64,000 bases of DNA from Mya arenaria (GCF_026914265.1 NC_069123.1:51468949-51532948); one strand, 5' to 3'; positions 38,764-53,700 are shown, counted from the stretch's first letter. Numbers and translations are program-made. Notes: generated by a model from the sequence alone, not told the origin.

Positions 38764-40464
38764 ACATGCACGTTTGGAAAATCATACCATGTTCATACAA
38801 TGGTAATTATAAATGCAAAACATGTGTGCGTTGGAAATAAGTGTCAACTCCATTCTAGCATTCGAATACTCTACAAATTCCTCTGCAGAAAGTATTTATA
38901 TGTTGACGAGTGGCATTGGGTGTAGCGGCCAAATTTCTTCCATGGAAGGGGCCTTGGTGGGCCTATATCAATCATCTGTGGGCATTCAAAAACTTAGATA
39001 AAAGATCACCGAGAACATTATTCATAGCTGAGGTCTCGTTTTCGGACATTTGTTAATTTCACAATAGACATGGAGAAAATCAGCCCCCGTTCACATTCTG
39101 CTCACGCCAGCTCAATCTCTATATTGCATTAGTTTTCGTCAAAATATGAGGCAGTTGAAACAATGTGTTACCATATTATCTGATTATCCCCATTCGGTTT
39201 GTATGTTAATGGAGTTACATGTAAATAAAACATGAGTGAATATCAAATATAATTTCCCTCTTTATTGCAAAAATAATCAGAATACATAAAGCTTTAAAAT
39301 AAACATGTTGTAATACATACAAAATAATGTTTTTTTACTTCTTAAAGGCTTGATCAATGGAATACAATCATATCACACTAATGGTAACAAACGGAAACAG
39401 CAATACAGTACATGCGCATTCATGCGCTCAAATTTGCCCCCTTAGTAAGCCATAAAGTACTTTTGCACAAAACCCTATTTACAAATTACAAAGTTTACCC
39501 ATTTTTTTACAAACAATAATTGGTGATCAATGTGCACTAAATAGTTTATTTCATACATTGCAATACATACAATAGCTGGAATAAAATCTTCAAAATACAA
39601 AAACAAGGGTCATAAAAATAAAGAACATATCAAAACTAGTCAGAAACAAATGTTACAACTTTAAAAATAACAAATCACAGTTATGTGTTAACAAACTGGA
39701 GGATAAAACAAGAAACATAAATGATTATCACAGATGAAGGATTTCGAGAGATTCTGAGGTTAAAGTTAGACATTTATACAAGATTGTGAGGATGTAAAGA
39801 AATAACATAGATGTGAGGCCCACTGACCAGACATGAGTCTCAATTGGTAGAAGAATTTGATTTTAAGACAGCAAATGATAAAACCAAGTTTCATGAAGAT
39901 AGGCTAAATATGTTAGATATACAGATATCTTTATTTCCTCCTTTAAAAGAAGATTTATAAAAAAAAATGGTTATAACAACGAACCAGTACACATAAGACA
40001 TGAAAAAGTGCAAGACACATATATAACCCTAGAATATTCAAATGACTTCTTTTATATAAGATCTAGTGATCTATTTTGTATCTGACACCCAATGCATTTA
40101 TTGGTTGAGTTCTGATTTGAGATCATAATGGTGAACACATTTTTTTTATTAATAGTAAAATAAATTTTGATCATAAAAATGTTCTGTCTCTTTTTTCAGT
40201 TTACAAAAAATATCAAAATAATTGCGATTTATATCTCATATGATAAACATAATTTAGTGACATTATTTTAGTTTCATCATTTCAGAAATGCAACTTTATT
40301 TTAATTATGCAATATGGCAACCAAAATCTACAAGAGCAATGAAAATATCAAAACAACAAAGAAAGTGAAGCATTGAAAATAACAGGATAGTTCAAAGAAG
40401 TCATATAATAACTAACTGTCATATAAAAATAATTGTTTTATGATCATTAGAAATAATTTATACC
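38764..40464. other. AT-rich intergenic stretch
   Basis: Between the 3' ends of convergent genes 3 and 4. Strongly AT-rich with no supported gene or RNA. Confidence 0.5.
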
Positions 40465-41500
40465 AGAGTCTTTTATCAAGGTTTACATTCAATTCCAGAC
40501 TTTCTTTATCAAGGTTAATATTCAATTCCAGAGTTTCTTGATCAAGGTTTCTATTCAATACCAGAGTATCTTTATCAAGGTTTATATTCAATACCAGAGT
40601 ATCTTTATCAAGGTTTATATTCAATACCAGAGTATCTTTATCAAGGTTAATATTTAATTCCAGAGTTTCTTGATCAAGGTTTCTATTCAATACCAGAGTT
40701 TCTTGATCAAGGTTTATATTCAATACCAGAGTATCTTTATCAAGGTTTATGTTCAATATCAGAGTTTTTTTATCAAGGTTACTTTTCAATACCAGAGTTT
40801 TTTTTTATCAAGGTTTACATTCAATACCAGAGTTTCTTTATCAAGGTTTATATTCAATACCTGAGTTTTTTATCAAGGTTTACATTTAAGTCCAGAGTTT
40901 CTTTTATCAAGGTTTATGCTCAATACCAGAGTTTCTTTATCACAGTTTACATTAATACCCAAATTTCTTTTAATATCAATGTTTATATTCAATATCAGAG
41001 ATTTTATCAAGGTTTTTCTTGCATACCGGACGTGTGTTTCCGGTCATGTGACCAATGCTGGAAAAACCCATCTTACATACCCCATGTAAGATGAGTCACG
41101 CGCAACAACGCGCCACTTCTTATTTCATTTATTGTATGGTTTATGAAAGATATATAATGCCATTTCAATAAAGCGCAATCAAATATATATGTTTGCAAGT
41201 CTTTTAATTAAAACTGAAAATAATTCATCGTAAAAAACGCTATTTTTAGTTATTTAAAATTACTGTGGTACGGATAGAAAAATCCGACCCTCGGGCACGC
41301 TGCGTGACCGGTAACTCGGCAAGCCTCGTTACCGGCTAACGCGCGTGCCCTCGGGTAGGATTTTTCTATCCGTACCGGAAACACATGATAGATACTTATA
41401 ATATTCAATATCAGAGTTTTTTTTTATCCAGGTTTATATTCAATACCAGAGGTTTTTTTTATCAAGGTTTATATTCAATACCAGAGTTTTTTTCATGGGA
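40465..41500. repeat. 33-bp minisatellite, interrupted by a hairpin element
   Basis: Units of about 33 bp (tttatcaaggtttatattca followed by ataccagagtttc) fill 40465-41020 and resume at about 41403-41490. The break is a 353-bp element (41033-41385). The 33-bp period keeps open frames on both strands, read as short repetitive peptides and not counted as genes. Confidence 0.93.
41033..41385. mobile_element. MITE-like hairpin element inserted in the 33-bp array
   Basis: The ends are tgtgtttccgg (41033) and its reverse complement ccggaaacaca (to 41385). Inside are a 10-bp stem (catcttacat/atgtaagatg) near 41080 and a long hairpin from 41268 to 41374. The hairpin arms are gtacggatagaaaaatcc and ggatttttctatccgtac, with inner arms ccctcgggcacgc / gcgtgccctcggg and gaccggtaac / gttaccgg. 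No coding sequence. Confidence 0.75.
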
Positions 41501-41506
41501 TTTATT
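41501..41506 (-). terminator. Poly(A) signal of gene 4
   Basis: tttatt on the plus strand gives AATAAA on the minus strand, about 270 bases beyond the gene 4 stop codon. Confidence 0.5.
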
Positions 41507-41773
41507 CCTTAATCAGTATTTCAACTGAAAAAAGAAAGAAACAAGAGAAGAGGATGAACCAAGTTTCCCCCATTTTTGTACAAGCTGTTGCAATATTCAA
41601 ACAAACACGCCCACTTTGGAACATAATCTTGTGACAGGGTGTGGAAAAGGCACTTCTTCAAATTTACAAATTTCTTCAACAAATGAAAGCCCCTAACAAT
41701 AATTTGAATTTTTGCATAAAAAATACCGTTGCCCACCGACATAAATCCACTAACTAAGGGACACCACTTCTGA

Positions 41774-44700
41774 TTAGGCATATTCATTAGCGAGAAGTCC
41801 CTTGCTTGCCTCCCTGTCACTGCTCCCTGCACTCATTGACGAAGGAGTTCGACCACGGAATACAATAAACCGCTCCACCTGTGAAAAATATCAGAAACTT
41901 AAATAAGAATAGTCATGAAAGCGAAAAACAAGGATCTATATTTTTTTTATGTTGTTCTTCTACTCTTATCTCAGTTTGTGGGTGGTGGTTAAAGTATATT
42001 AATTTTGAGCGACTCACTGATTTCCAGTTCCAGTATACAAGAACGGCCATGATGGTGATGATCAGCATGATGACGAGGCCCATACTGAATCCCACACCGC
42101 TATCAGAGTCTGAAGTAGCAGGGGAAAACAAATGATCATATCAATATACGCTATACATTAATTAATACACAAAAACCTTCTTGAAATTATGCAGTGAACA
42201 AACACTCCTATCTACACCTATGAAGAAGAAAAATACTTACTAAAGTGGTTTTATCAATGATATTATAGCAAGGCTAGTAATACACAATACTTTAAAGCTG
42301 CACTCTTACATATTGAACGTTTTGACAACTTTTGAAATTAGTTACATAAGACTGCTGACAAAAAATAAGATTGCAGATTTTTTAATTTAAGTAAAAAAAA
42401 TGTTTTATGCATTTTTCTTAAGCTGTTAGTAATGGTTTTATCCATAAAACATTAATTTTCTTACGGAAATATGTGATCTGATCTTTCGTCAGCAATCTTT
42501 TATCATTGGTTTACATATATTTAGTCAAAACTTTGCTCTTTCCAAGACAAAAAATAAAAAAGGTGTAAAAATTGTGTGAACATTAAACAGAATGACAGTT
42601 GATCACACAAATCTTGTTAAACATAAACTAAGATAAACAGTGCAGAAGTCAAAGCAACACAAAAATCATTGTATTAACCAACTATGCTCATATGACTGTG
42701 ACTGACGGATTTTTACTGACCTGTCTGTGAGTGACCAAACTCTCCTGATCCAATTGAGGTCTTCATTCCTGATCTACTTGGGACATTCATCTTGTCTGCA
42801 ATAAAACATACGCACTAACTCATTAACTGTCAATAAATTAATGAATTTGCCTTCAGAAAACTCAACATTTATGTGCCAATTTGCAGTTCATTTTTATCAG
42901 AAACAGCCTTTTGCTGAATCACTTTTCATGTAAACATTTTCCAAATAAGGAATTTCATAACATCTGAAAAATACCCACAATTTCAAAAAGAAACATCAAT
43001 AGACCTTAACAAAGGCAGACCGATGTATCTTTGTAACTTAATCACAACTTCCAAGTATATATTGTAATATACAAAGCAATTTTCTGAAAGACAGTTTTAC
43101 CAAAATGCCATCATTCATACCAGCCTTGTTGTTGTCTCCATCCTGCAGCTTCTCTATGGGCCATTTGTCTTCCACATTTTTTTCTTTATCATCATCATAA
43201 TCATAATCATCACCATCATAATCCTTATTGCTATCGTCATAAGGGATTTCTAACTCATCATCTTGGGAACTACTGTCATCCTCCATAAGTTTATGTAATT
43301 CTTCATTGTCTGCATATGTACTGCTTTGATAAGGTATGGCAGTTACATCTTTATCATTTTCCTCAAAATATTCATATTCATCATCAAGGTCTTTGCTTGC
43401 AATAGAAAAGTCATCATTAGTTACATTTTTTTTCTTAAATTCTCCACTTTCATCTTTAGAGTCTTGCATAACATCATCAATTTCATCATTATCTTCATCG
43501 CCATCTACCTCTGAATCAATCCTTTCTCTTTCACTGCCATTCTCTATATCTATATCAACATTATTATTTTGACCTTTTAATTGAGGGTCCAAATTCTCTT
43601 CCTCATGGCCAACAAGAGCATTGCCTATTTTCTTTTCATCTCTATCAGTGCTGTCACCATCATTGTTTTTAGATCCTTGTCCATCAATTACATTCTTTCC
43701 AGCTTTCAAGTCCAATCCAATATCAGTGCTGTCAACATCTGTTGGGCTTGTCACATTAACAGTTTCATCAATAAGTTCAGCTTGTTTCTTCTTTTCTTCT
43801 TCGTACCTTGTCCAGTTTTCATTTCCTGTCATCAGACCAAACTGCTTACCATTCAGCAGTTGGTGGCCATCAGGCAAAATGGAATAGTTCTGAGTTTGAT
43901 GTTCGTTGTTCACACTTTGAGAACTTATCTTCGTAAACCCAGTTGTGCTTGGGACAGATTTGGCTACAGTTATGTATTTCTGTCGAGGCTTACTCGCTGT
44001 GCTAGTCAAACTGCTGGCTGTCGACTCCTTTGGTGCATTTCGAACTGTTCGTCCAGCAGCAATATCTGAAACTAATCAACAGGAAGATCTATGAATCTTG
44101 TTCATTTGTTCCTTATGTACCTGAAAATAGCATTAAATTATATTTTCTTTAAATATTGACAAATCGATTCTCAAAAGTTCAAATAATTAAAATACCTTCA
44201 TAATTATCTACTTTCTGTGCATTTGAAAGTTGAATAATTAGTAATTACCATTTAATTCTATAGACATTCAAATGTTTGATCGTTTTTAATGTCTAGGCCT
44301 AAAAAAAGTTTGGTTACTGTTACATCCTTTTCAAAAATAGGTAGGGTAGGTAGGCTTTTTTTTTTCTTTTTTTTTATTAGGCTTTATATAAGAATGTCTT
44401 TTCATCATTGGATAATGGTGTTAAAGCTATCTTCTGTATAAGCATTTAAGGTTTTCAACAACAAAGTGAAAAGCAATAAAAACATTTTTTTAGTTTTTCA
44501 TAGGTAGGGTCGGGTAACCCGAACCGAATGTATTTTTTTTAAGGCCCAATCCATTAAATATATGGAAGTTTATTTCCAGTCAGAAATTAATAAATTAAGA
44601 CTTAAACTAAAAGGAACAAGAGCGGTCACAGACAGCTATATCCCCCGCCTCATGGAGGCATTTTTTGTAACGAAAGCCAATAAAGGTAAGGGTAGTTTCT

Positions 44701-47700
44701 CAGGAACATAAGAAATGCGAAAAATTAAGAAAGGGATATACTCTTTCAAAAAAGATCAAATTGCAAAAGCCTGAAAATATGCGCTGTGTCACTATATAGT
44801 GATAAACGTAAGAGGAGTTGCAAAGAAACCAATTTTAAATGTAAAATAAAGAAAGGGCAATAACTTTTTCAAAAATGGGCGAATTGCGAAAGCCCCTGAC
44901 AATATGCGCTGCGTCACTATATAGTCATCAATCTGTGAAAGTTTGGTAGAAATTGCATGAAAAACGTAAGAGGAGTTGCGAAGAAACCAATTTAAAATTT
45001 AAAAAAAGCAAAGGGCAATAACTCTTTCAAAAATGGCCCAATCACGAAAGCCCGACAATATGCACTGCATCACTATATAGTCATCAATCTGTTAAAGTTT
45101 GGTAGAAATCGCATGAAAAACGTAAGAGGAGTTGCAAAGAAACCAATTTTAAATGTAAAATAAACAAAGGGCTATAACTCTTTAAAAATGGTTGAATCGC
45201 AAAACCCCGACAATATGCGCTTCGTCACTATATAGTCATCAATCTGTGAGTAGAAATCGCATGAAAAACGTAAGAGGAGTTGCGAAGAAACCAATTTTGA
45301 ATGTAAAATAAGCAAAGGGCTATAACTCTTTAAAAAATGGTTGAATCGCAAAACCCCGACAATATGCGCTTCGTCACTATATAGTCATCAATCTGTGAAA
45401 TTTTAGTAGAAATCGCATGAAAAACGTAAGAGGAGTTGCAAAGAAACCAATTTTAAATGTAAAATAAGCAAAGGGCAATAACTCTTTCAAAAATGGTCGA
45501 ATCGGGAAAGCCCGACAATATGCGCTGCTTCACTTTATGGTCATCAATCTGTGAAAGTTTGGTAGAAATCGCATGAGAAATGTAAGAGGAGATGCAAAGA
45601 AATGAATGTGGGACGGACGCACACACGCAAGCGCGGAATCGCGCCTACCATTACTATATCCCCTCGCCTTTTCAAGGCGGGGGATAAAAAGTGCCAGGAG
45701 CAAATCATTAACCCACAACCACCAGACCACTAGCTCTATCTGACAAAGCTGGCGACTCATTCTTACCCATGACTTACACCAGTCAAGTAAATCCTATAGG
45801 AAAAGTACGAGGTGTCTCTGAAACACATGACTACATACCTAAATAATGTTACAAAATCAACCAAATAATAGGTACTACTAGGATCCATTTGAGAAAGGGA
45901 ACAACCACAAGCTGATACAGCCAAGATAGCATGCTGATGTTGAGACAATGTGGAATATTGGTTGTGCTGTAGGCTTCGTGTTGGTGTTGGCTAGTTGAAA
46001 TCAGACCAATGTTGGACTTACGTGGGGAGTTACAATGCAAAATATTAATTTAACATCACGTTTGTCTCGCCCATATGGCATAAAATGAATTAATATCATG
46101 TTCGCAAAACTTTATAACATACAGTATATTTATATGAAGCTGCATGATTCTTCGTTTATTTTCTAACTTATTTAAAAAAAATTATAAAACAACCCTAAAA
46201 ACCAAGGCTAATTGTTCTCAGGTTTTATATCTGGGTGAAGTAGGCAGTCAAAAGAAAACTATCATGTACACTTCGGAAATGCGAATGCAAGGTTTATTTG
46301 CTGATGGCTTAAACTGAAGAGAGTGATTGAGTCTGACCAAAGCTTGTCCGAGTGATAACTTAAAGCTGCACTCTCACAGATTGAACGTTTTGACTACTTT
46401 TTTTTATTTTTGTCCTGGAACAAGACAATTTTTGCGAAAATCTATGGAAACAAGTTATATAAGACTGCTGATAGACAAAAAATCAGATCGCAGATTTTTA
46501 TAGAAACGTTAAAATAATGACATTTTATGCATTTTTCTTAAACCGTTAGTTAAAGCCATTTAACATTAATTTTCAAACAGAAATATAAAAATCTACGAGC
46601 TGATTTATTGTCAGCAATCTTGTATCATTGGTTTGCAGATATTTACGCAAAAATTTGCTCTTTCGAAGGCAAAAAATAACAAGATATCGCTCACCTCAGT
46701 AAAACTTTGTGCTATAGACTTGTTGATAATTTAAGGGCAATAACAGGGATTTGGCTTCTCTGATGTATGAAATTGTTACCTCGAGAGTGTTAACAAGGTA
46801 TTTCCATATTTGGGCTCTGTGACCTAGTTTTTGACCCCAGATGACCCATATTCGAACTTGAGCTAGAAATCATCAAAACAACCTTTCTGACAAATTTCCA
46901 GGATATTTGGGCTGAAAATGTTACCTCAAGAGTGTTAACAAGGTATTTCCATATTTGGGCCCTGTGACCTAGTTTTTGACCCCAGATGACCCATATTCGA
47001 ACTTGAGCTAGAAATCATTGAAAAAACCTTTCTGACAAATTTCCATGATATTTGGGCTGAAAATGTTACCTTGAGAGTGTTAACAAGGTATTTCCATATT
47101 TGGGCTCTGTGACCTAGTTTTTGACCCCAGATGACCCATATTTGAACTTGAGCTAGAAATCATCGAAACAACCTTTTTCACAAATTTCCATGATATTTGG
47201 GCTGAAAATGTTAGCACTCGAGTGTTAACAAGGTTTTTCCATATTTGGGCGCTGTGACCTAGTTTTTGACCCAAGATGACCCATATTCAAACTCTTCGGA
47301 GTTATTACTGGGACAAACATCCTGACCAAGTTTCGTGACAATTGAGGCAAAAATGTGACCCCTAGAGTGTTAACAAACTAAGTGTGGACAGACGAGGGAC
47401 GACGGACAATCATCGATCCTAAAAGCTCACCATCAGCCTACGGCTAAGGTGAGCTTAAAAAGCTGTTAAAATGGTCAATCTGTTAGAGTGCAGCTTTAAC
47501 AATTCCTGGACGCATGGTCACCAAACTTGACATGAAGGTTGGGCCTGACCAGTAGATGAACCCTACTGATGATAGGGGTCATCGGGTGAAAGGTCAAGGT
47601 CACAGTGGCCTTTAATGGTTAAAGGATTTTAAAGCTTGTCTGAGTGATTACTCAACAATGCCTGAACCCATGGCCCTCAAACTTGACTTGGCGGTTGGAC

Positions 47701-50700
47701 CTAACCAGTAGATGATGCTGGGCCTGACCAGTAGATGGCCCCTATTGGTTTAAGGGGTCATCGGGCCAAAGGTCAAGGTCACAGTGACCTTGAATGATAA
47801 AAAGTTGTCTTAGTGGTAACTTGACAATGCCTGCACCCATGACCCTTAAACTTGACTTGGAGGTTGGGCCTGACCCGTAGATGACCCCTATTAATTTTGA
47901 GGGTCATTGGGTCAAAGTTCAAGGTCACAGTGAACTTGAAGGCAAACTTAACAATTCATTGACCTATGGTCATCAGACTTGACATGAAGGTTGGCCCTGA
48001 CTAGTAGATGATTCCTATTGATTTTGGGGGTCATTGGGCCAAAGTTTAAGGTCATGGTGTCCTTTAATGCGAAAAAGTTAACAAAGCTTCTCCCAGTTAT
48101 ATCTCAACAATGCCTGAACCTATGATCATCAAACTTGACATTGAGGCTAGGCCTGACCAGTAGATGACCCCTATTATTTTAGGATAGGACTTATTCCCTG
48201 CTGCAAAGAGGATAGATTTTTATCTGCAAATATCAGTCATCATCTGAACATGATTAAAAACTGTACCTAATATCCTCACACTTAAATGGTCATAATCTTT
48301 AAACTGCCTCAAAGTCATCCAATGTCTATGACAAATCAGCTGTCATTTCAGTCCATGCATATTTCATTCAATTGTCTAAATAATCCTGACAACATGGCGC
48401 CTTTTGAACCATCCTTTTTTGGCTTGCAGCCCATTCTTATTGGGAAAACTCCACTACAAAAATAAAATTAAAATATATATTTCTTTCTTTAGCAGGTTTC
48501 TCTTGACAAAGTCAAAGCAAATTAGAGTGATGTTTTGATAAAGTAAATTAACATGAAAAGAAAATTAGCTTACGTGCACACAATGACACAAACAACATAA
48601 CAAACCCACTGACCTTGGGCAAACATTGGGTTATATTTTTGTGTTTGGCCAACGTTAGGCAGGTGGGACATCATTTGGCCCATGACATTGGAAAATGACA
48701 TCATGCCAACATGATTTCATCAGTAACAGGAGTAGTCCTACCAACACGAACTCATACCACTACAAAGTATTGCCATAATTATGAGAAATCCTTCTACATA
48801 GAGGTAATTTAATCAATAGTTTAGGTAAGATGTGATAAAAAAAAGATGGTTAATCGGCGGGTACATAATGAAAACATTTTGCATATGGTCTTTTGGAACA
48901 ACATTCGCTGAGTGTGTTAGATGCATAATAGAATATCAATCTTCAATAAAAAATCAATCCAAGTTAAGCTTGTATATCATCAGTACTACCCAACTTTGGC
49001 ATGCTATATCGTAATAACAGGTCCAGAAAGACAGATATGCTGAGTCACCTCCAGGTTAACTCTTTACAAAACAAGTGCATGGTGCCCATACTAATCATAA
49101 AAAAATCACCAACAACAAACTACCCTTTTACAAGTTCATCTATCTACATCTACAGCAGGATGGATGGTTACATTTCAAGAAAAAGTAAAAGTGATAGAAA
49201 AATGAAATGTTACAGCAGGGGATAATCTATAGATGAAGGAGAAAAAACAAGTAAAGAAAGTATAGGTCAGCTTTGTGTAAGTACAGGTCAGCTATGTGTT
49301 AAACTCCTCAAATTAAGCCCCTCTAGTTAGGTTGGTCATGGCCGGCACAATCCCATTTTTATTCCTAATTATCATTGGAAGCTACTTATACTTATAGCTG
49401 AACCCTAATGTTATTTTTTTTAAGTAGACAGCCCCTGTTTGAAGGAAACCAAGACTGGGTATTCACTAATCACTGACTTCGAATGGCAGCTTGTTACACA
49501 CAGTTATGGTCTGTGGGAAGAAGTAGAACATGTAGTAATTTAAGACATAGCTGTAGAAGAAAACAGCCTCAAATCAGACTAAGAACATCAAAACTTTCTA
49601 CTAGTCCATATAAACAGCTGATTCAGAGTCTTTGACGATTTTTTATTTGGTGACTCTACGAGTCCTAGTCCAAATAATTGTACGTTGACGGATTTTTTTT
49701 AGATTTTTGATATGGCAAATCCTTCACGTACAAATTGTTTAGTATCAAAAGTGGGTAGTTGTTCCGATCAGGATTTCGGGTTAAAGCATATAGCGTCTAT
49801 AAAATATCATAAAAACAAGAAATATTACCAGATAATGTTATTTTATATTAGTTCCGTACACAAAAAAATAAATATCCAACTTATAATTATGAGTTTGACG
49901 GCTTTTTTCATTTCATTCTTTCCAAACATAATGATATATACATGAAGGGCACCTGCAAGGCTTTAGGGCACAGTTTTAAATCGCTCGGAACATTTCGGCC
50001 ATGGCCGAGTTGTTACGATTGTATAACGAGGTCTATCTCGAAGCTTTGTCGGAGGAGGCCGAGCTATTACGATTGTATCGAGTTGTTTCCCTTCACATAA
50101 TTGTTGTCTGTGTCAGTCAACTTTCGTTTTATTGGAAAGGTAAACAACTTGTTTTAATGCATTAATTGCTTGTTTAGTGCAAAATAACATTTTACTTACA
50201 TGGTAAAATATAAATGTAACTCTTTATGATCAATTTCAACCATAAAATACTTCACTTAAAACAATTTCAATATTTTTAAAACACCCCCGTTTTTTGCACA
50301 TTCCCGTTTAGATGTTAGGGATTGGAAGAATCCCGTATAACACGTCTATTATTTTAGACTATACGAGTCCATACCCCACTTGTTGTTTTCCTAACCAAGA
50401 ATGACAGATCCCAGCGCTAAGTTTATTGAACGGAAAGATAACGGGCACCTGCTAGATGGTTCCAAAATGGTGACGCTTTATTGACAGCAGTTGATCTAAA
50501 TTAAACTAATTATTTGTGTTTCATTAAAACTTATGTGTAATAAGTAGAAGGTATTGGCTAAAATAATAATTAAAAGTGTAACTTTTGTGTTGTTATTTAA
50601 CAAAGAAGTGTTTAGTATTGTATAGTTACAGTTGAAGAATATATTTTACATTGATATGAAATAGTCGACTTGTGGCTTTTTGGGAACAAAATGAATATCG

Positions 50701-53700
50701 GGTCCCTAGACTTACCGAAATACGATTATTTACCGAAAGACGGATAAAATTACCGAAATACGCATGAAAGTTACCGAAAGACGCCTTCTAATGCATTTAT
50801 TTTTAAATAATCTTGTATATATAATGATTATACGCATTGTACCCAAAAATTATAAAATAATATTTAGAAATAATGACTTTATTGAATAAAGAATTTCCCT
50901 TTTTTAGTCAAATAGAGTTATCTCCCGTCGTCAACCGAAATACAATTTATGGATATGGTTAAACTGGAGTATACATGATAGAAATTTACCGAAAGACGCT
51001 TGCTATTGTATTTATTTTTAATATTCATATATATTTGATGATTTTACACATTGTAGCCAAAAATTATAAAATAATATCTAGAAATAATGAGTTTTTTTGA
51101 CAAAAGAATTTCCTTTATTTAGCCAATAAGAGTAGTCACCTGTTCTCAACCGAAATACGATTTATTGATATGTTTAAGGTGAAGTAAGAACATGACAAAT
51201 ATATACAGTTAACTTAATACTAATTTTTTATTTTATTTTTCATCATTTCTCTACATACATGACACATACATTTGATTAACATCGAACATGGAAGGCTGCA
51301 TAAAACATAAGTCATACACATAATAAAATAACATGAAATATTGAACGCTGCAAATACAAAATAAAATGATTAACTTACAATATGTATTTAAATCATTGAC
51401 AAAGACATATACATGTTAATGACAAAAGCTATGGTAAATGTACATTGAAAATTCACATTGTGTTTCAAACAAATGTGTCAGACATACAAACAATAATGTT
51501 TTATTATTATGTGCAATATTTATTATTAACTATGTAGATATCTTCATCGTTGAAATCAAACAGTTAAAGTTAAAATACTTTATTTTTTTATGGTTTAGCA
51601 TGGTGCATTAGAAATAATAGCCTGCATTTCCAGTGTCTGCAATGGATTTGGACTAGTCTTCTGACGTACGTGTCCCTTCAATGGCAGACCTTAACTCTTT
51701 GAATTGACCTTCAACTAGCTCATTGGACAGGTGAACAAACTTTGTGAATGGTTGTGACCTCCAATCCACAATTTGTTTTAGGACATGGTTAATGGACTCA
51801 CAATTGTTGTTTGTCCAGTTTGGGGGAATTACCTCATTCCTTACAGGGTCGTTAAATCTGGGAAACTAGATTCAATAGCCTTGACCAAGGCCTTTTCATC
51901 GTCAGTTTCAATGACCAATTTGTCGGAACTGACTCCTAACTTGAGCTTCAGGTGATGAAAAAAGTGACTATATGTTTCAAAATCACTGTGGTCGTGTATG
52001 AACATGGGGCCTAAGAAAATTGGGGGGTCACCAGTGCAGCGGCGATTGACGGACAGTTGTTTGTAACAAGTAACTGTCACGTGTTTACAAATTCAAACTC
52101 AGTGATTTGGCTATCATTTACTAAAGGTACAAAATGGTTTGGTACAAAGTTGCTTATGTCAACAGACATCATCGTCCACATGACGGAAAATTGGGGTTGT
52201 GAGTTTCCGGCATCATATGATAATCCACTATATGCACACGATTTACAAACAAATTTGAGGTTTTTGGCACTCCATGACTTAAGGTCTTGCTCGGACATTT
52301 AGCATGAACCCAATTCCTACAAATAGAACAATGTATGCATTGATCACTACTACAGTCAACAACACATATAGCACAAGGAAAGTCATCCATCATTAATTAT
52401 TTCAGAGTGTAAAGTTCTATTAATTTGGACTTCTTTAAAACTCACAGCAATAACTTACCTTTTTACTCACGATTGTTATTTATGAATCTTCAAATGAAGC
52501 CGTCAATTTGTGTGAAAATCACCCGCAATTATAAATGTACACGTAATGCGTTCCTTTAATGCGTAATTATTATGGTATTTACTCAACACGTGTCACAGAG
52601 CCGAAAAGGGTTTACCCAAATTAACACACTTTCAATAATACCAAACTGTCCCCCAAAAAACGTGCCGCTACTTTGTGGGGTGTCATATACCGGGTGATAA
52701 TTATGTTGTTTTAAACATCGCCTGATTTTGTGTATTTGGTGTGGTCTGGTTATTAGTGTCCATAAGTAAGCTAATTTATCTGAAGATGAGAACTTTGCTG
52801 TTTAAAAACTTTTTTTTCAATTTTCATATAAACAAAAATTAAAATTTGAAAGCCCTGAACTATACCGTAGATCTAAGTTAGTTTAAAAGAAAATGTTTTT
52901 TAACGACATTTTCGACCTATTTCAAAGGCAATGTTTCAAGTATATTCCAAAATACTTTCAAATGCTGTTTATTGATCTAACATTTCCATAAGAATATAAA
53001 TTCTATTATTTGAATCCAAATTCATAATCATTTTCATAATACAACAACTAATAAGTTATTTTTACAAATCGTCTTTCGGTTGGCGAAGGGAGACAACTAT
53101 TTCACTGACATATTGTCTTTATTCAATTGAACAATAAGTAAATATTTTCAAGAACTTTTTCATTTATATGAGTGTGTTTTAGTTATATGAATATTATGAG
53201 ATCATCATTAATTGGAATAATTGATTATTTTGGAAGCTTTTATCTGTCTTTCGGTTGGCGAGTCGGCACGCGGAATTCGATCTCGAACACTGAAATTTCA
53301 ACTGCCTATTACATCATTATATTTTAATATTTTTCTCTCAAATTTTGTTTGGTAATGTATTTGCATAATATTAATATAAAAACAATAAAATAAATGCATT
53401 AGAAGGCGTCTTTCGGTAACTTTCATGCGTCTTTCGGTAATTTTATCCGTCTTTCGGTAAATAATCGTATTTCGGTAAGTCTAGGGACCGATGAATATCC
53501 AAATGTAAAAAAAAGTTCCCTAAACGAGCATTATTGTGGCTTAAACTTCTACATTCACATCTGCATAGAACAGGATAGAAGATAAACAGATAAAAGCTCA
53601 ATGAAATCTTCTAAAATGCAGGCAATGGGAGTTGGACGTGGCAGGTGGCAACTTTTAGTTTGCCGCACCGACCGTGGTCAGATCATGATAATTATTATGA

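Noticed and set aside
40412-40864. Frames of 125 and 64 codons with LDKDTLVLN-type repeats
   Set aside because: The 33-bp minisatellite keeps frames open on both strands; no start context or domain.
43326-44069. Plus-strand frames of 62-162 codons
   Set aside because: Antisense shadows of the acidic exon 2 of gene 4, giving Ser/Phe/Ile-rich translations.
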